DNA of 64,000 nucleotides from Axinella damicornis (Eukaryota > Porifera > Demospongiae > Axinellida > Axinellidae). Of this stretch, positions 63,555 to 64,000 are shown one piece after another. A program made the position numbers and the translations under genes. The notes beneath the pieces are model-generated. The model worked only from the letters and a program-made list of their open reading frames with translations. It was not told the DNA's origin and did no database searches. Where the stretch lies: positions 2,724,926 through 2,788,925 of the forward strand of contig OZ007506.1 in NCBI GenBank assembly GCA_963931865.1. The letters are read 5' to 3'. Every line of letters starts with the position of its first letter. Within the stretch, counting starts at the first letter, position 1.

Positions 63555-63625
63555 CAAGAGCGCATGATGACATCATTGTTTATTCACGGCGTGAAAAAAC
63601 AATGATGTCATCATGCGCTCCTGAT
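63555..63625. mobile_element. Hairpin with GAGCGCATGATGACATCAT ends
   Basis: AGAGCGCATGATGACATCAT and ATGATGTCATCATGCGCTC are inverted and separated by about 30 bp containing TTTATTCACGGCGTG. Same family as 28556 and 41725. Confidence 0.8.
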
Positions 63626-64000
63626 CTCACATATTGCACAAGCAATACACATCCCCAGGGTGTAAATTACAAGAATGGTGTGTCTTAAATTAGATGAACA
63701 CTACACATGGATGAAATACATAGCACCGGTTTTGCATAGCAACAGTTAGACAACAGGGGTATACATACATACATACATACATACTATGAGCCAAATAACT
63801 CCGACTAGTCTCATGCCCTGACCCCTTCAGACTATTCTGGGAATGAGACTAAACTCTGACCTGACCCAGGAAGCTAGTCGCTAAGAACAACTGCACACCT
63901 AGCAGGTGGCTACCTATCATTTGTAGAGGTACTAGGTGGTGCAACTCAGGAGTAAACACACAATCATGTTTACATCCTGTGTACAACCTTGAGGAAATCT
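63626..64000. other. Window end, no exon recognised
   Basis: Contains a (CATA)n run (about 63762-63783) and a GACTAGTCTCATGCCCTGACC...GGGAATGAGACTA foldback (63803-63851). The upstream part of the scaffold gene must continue beyond here. Confidence 0.45.

Overview
This is a nuclear genome window from an animal. Every confident gene is split by GT-AG introns, and the set is typical of animals or their close relatives: a centrin, a V-ATPase c subunit, NSUN7, the zinc transporter SLC30A9, an ankyrin-DHHC palmitoyltransferase and the complex I subunit NDUFA2. Alongside them are a MurL-like PP-loop protein, a short bacterial-type TrmH methyltransferase, many foldback/MITE repeats and strongly expanded simple repeats. 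An early-branching marine invertebrate such as a sponge fits best. This is inference; no rRNA or mitochondrial marker is present.

Layout. 185-1621 (-): single-exon MurL-like protein. 2611-8629 (-): centrin, 7 exons. 9646-11878 (+): V-ATPase subunit c, 4 exons including a 25-nt microexon. 12848-14208 (-): TrmH/SpoU methyltransferase, 2 exons, divergent from 14470-20209 (+): NSUN7-like, 10 exons, with both usual catalytic cysteines apparently replaced. 20766-29778 (-): SLC30A9/ZnT9, whose 5' end runs toward an assembly gap at 29822-30021. Its last intron carries a tandem pair of terminal-inverted-repeat elements and a large foldback. 31123-36151 (-): HIP14-like ankyrin-DHHC palmitoyltransferase, separated by 195 bp of CpG-rich DNA from 36347-37569 (+): NDUFA2, whose first intron has a GC donor.

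From 37.6 to 48.2 kb the window is transposon-dominated: a decayed LINE (about 39.5-42.4 kb), a second LINE fragment, a Helitron-type Rep-helicase remnant whose distal half is inverted around a 21-bp minisatellite, and a tRNA-Val-like gene. An intact small zinc-ribbon ORF resembling Shiftless (SHFL) sits inside it at 42662-43039. From 48800 to beyond 63326 (-) lies a large multidomain signalling gene: helical N-terminus, ubiquitin-like/RA-like segment, SH3, long proline-rich region, PH, and a RhoGAP-like domain that seems to lack the arginine finger. It is open at its 5' end.

The genes are mostly unrelated housekeeping and signalling loci and no operon-like system is apparent. The most striking architectural signal is that tandem repeats abut splice sites: pyrimidine-rich (sense strand) before acceptors and G-rich after donors. 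There are also numerous foldback families, notably one ending in TAGCCTCGTTCCCAGGC. Exon boundaries were worked out by hand from reading frame, splice consensus and family resemblance, and were checked for phase consistency unless stated.
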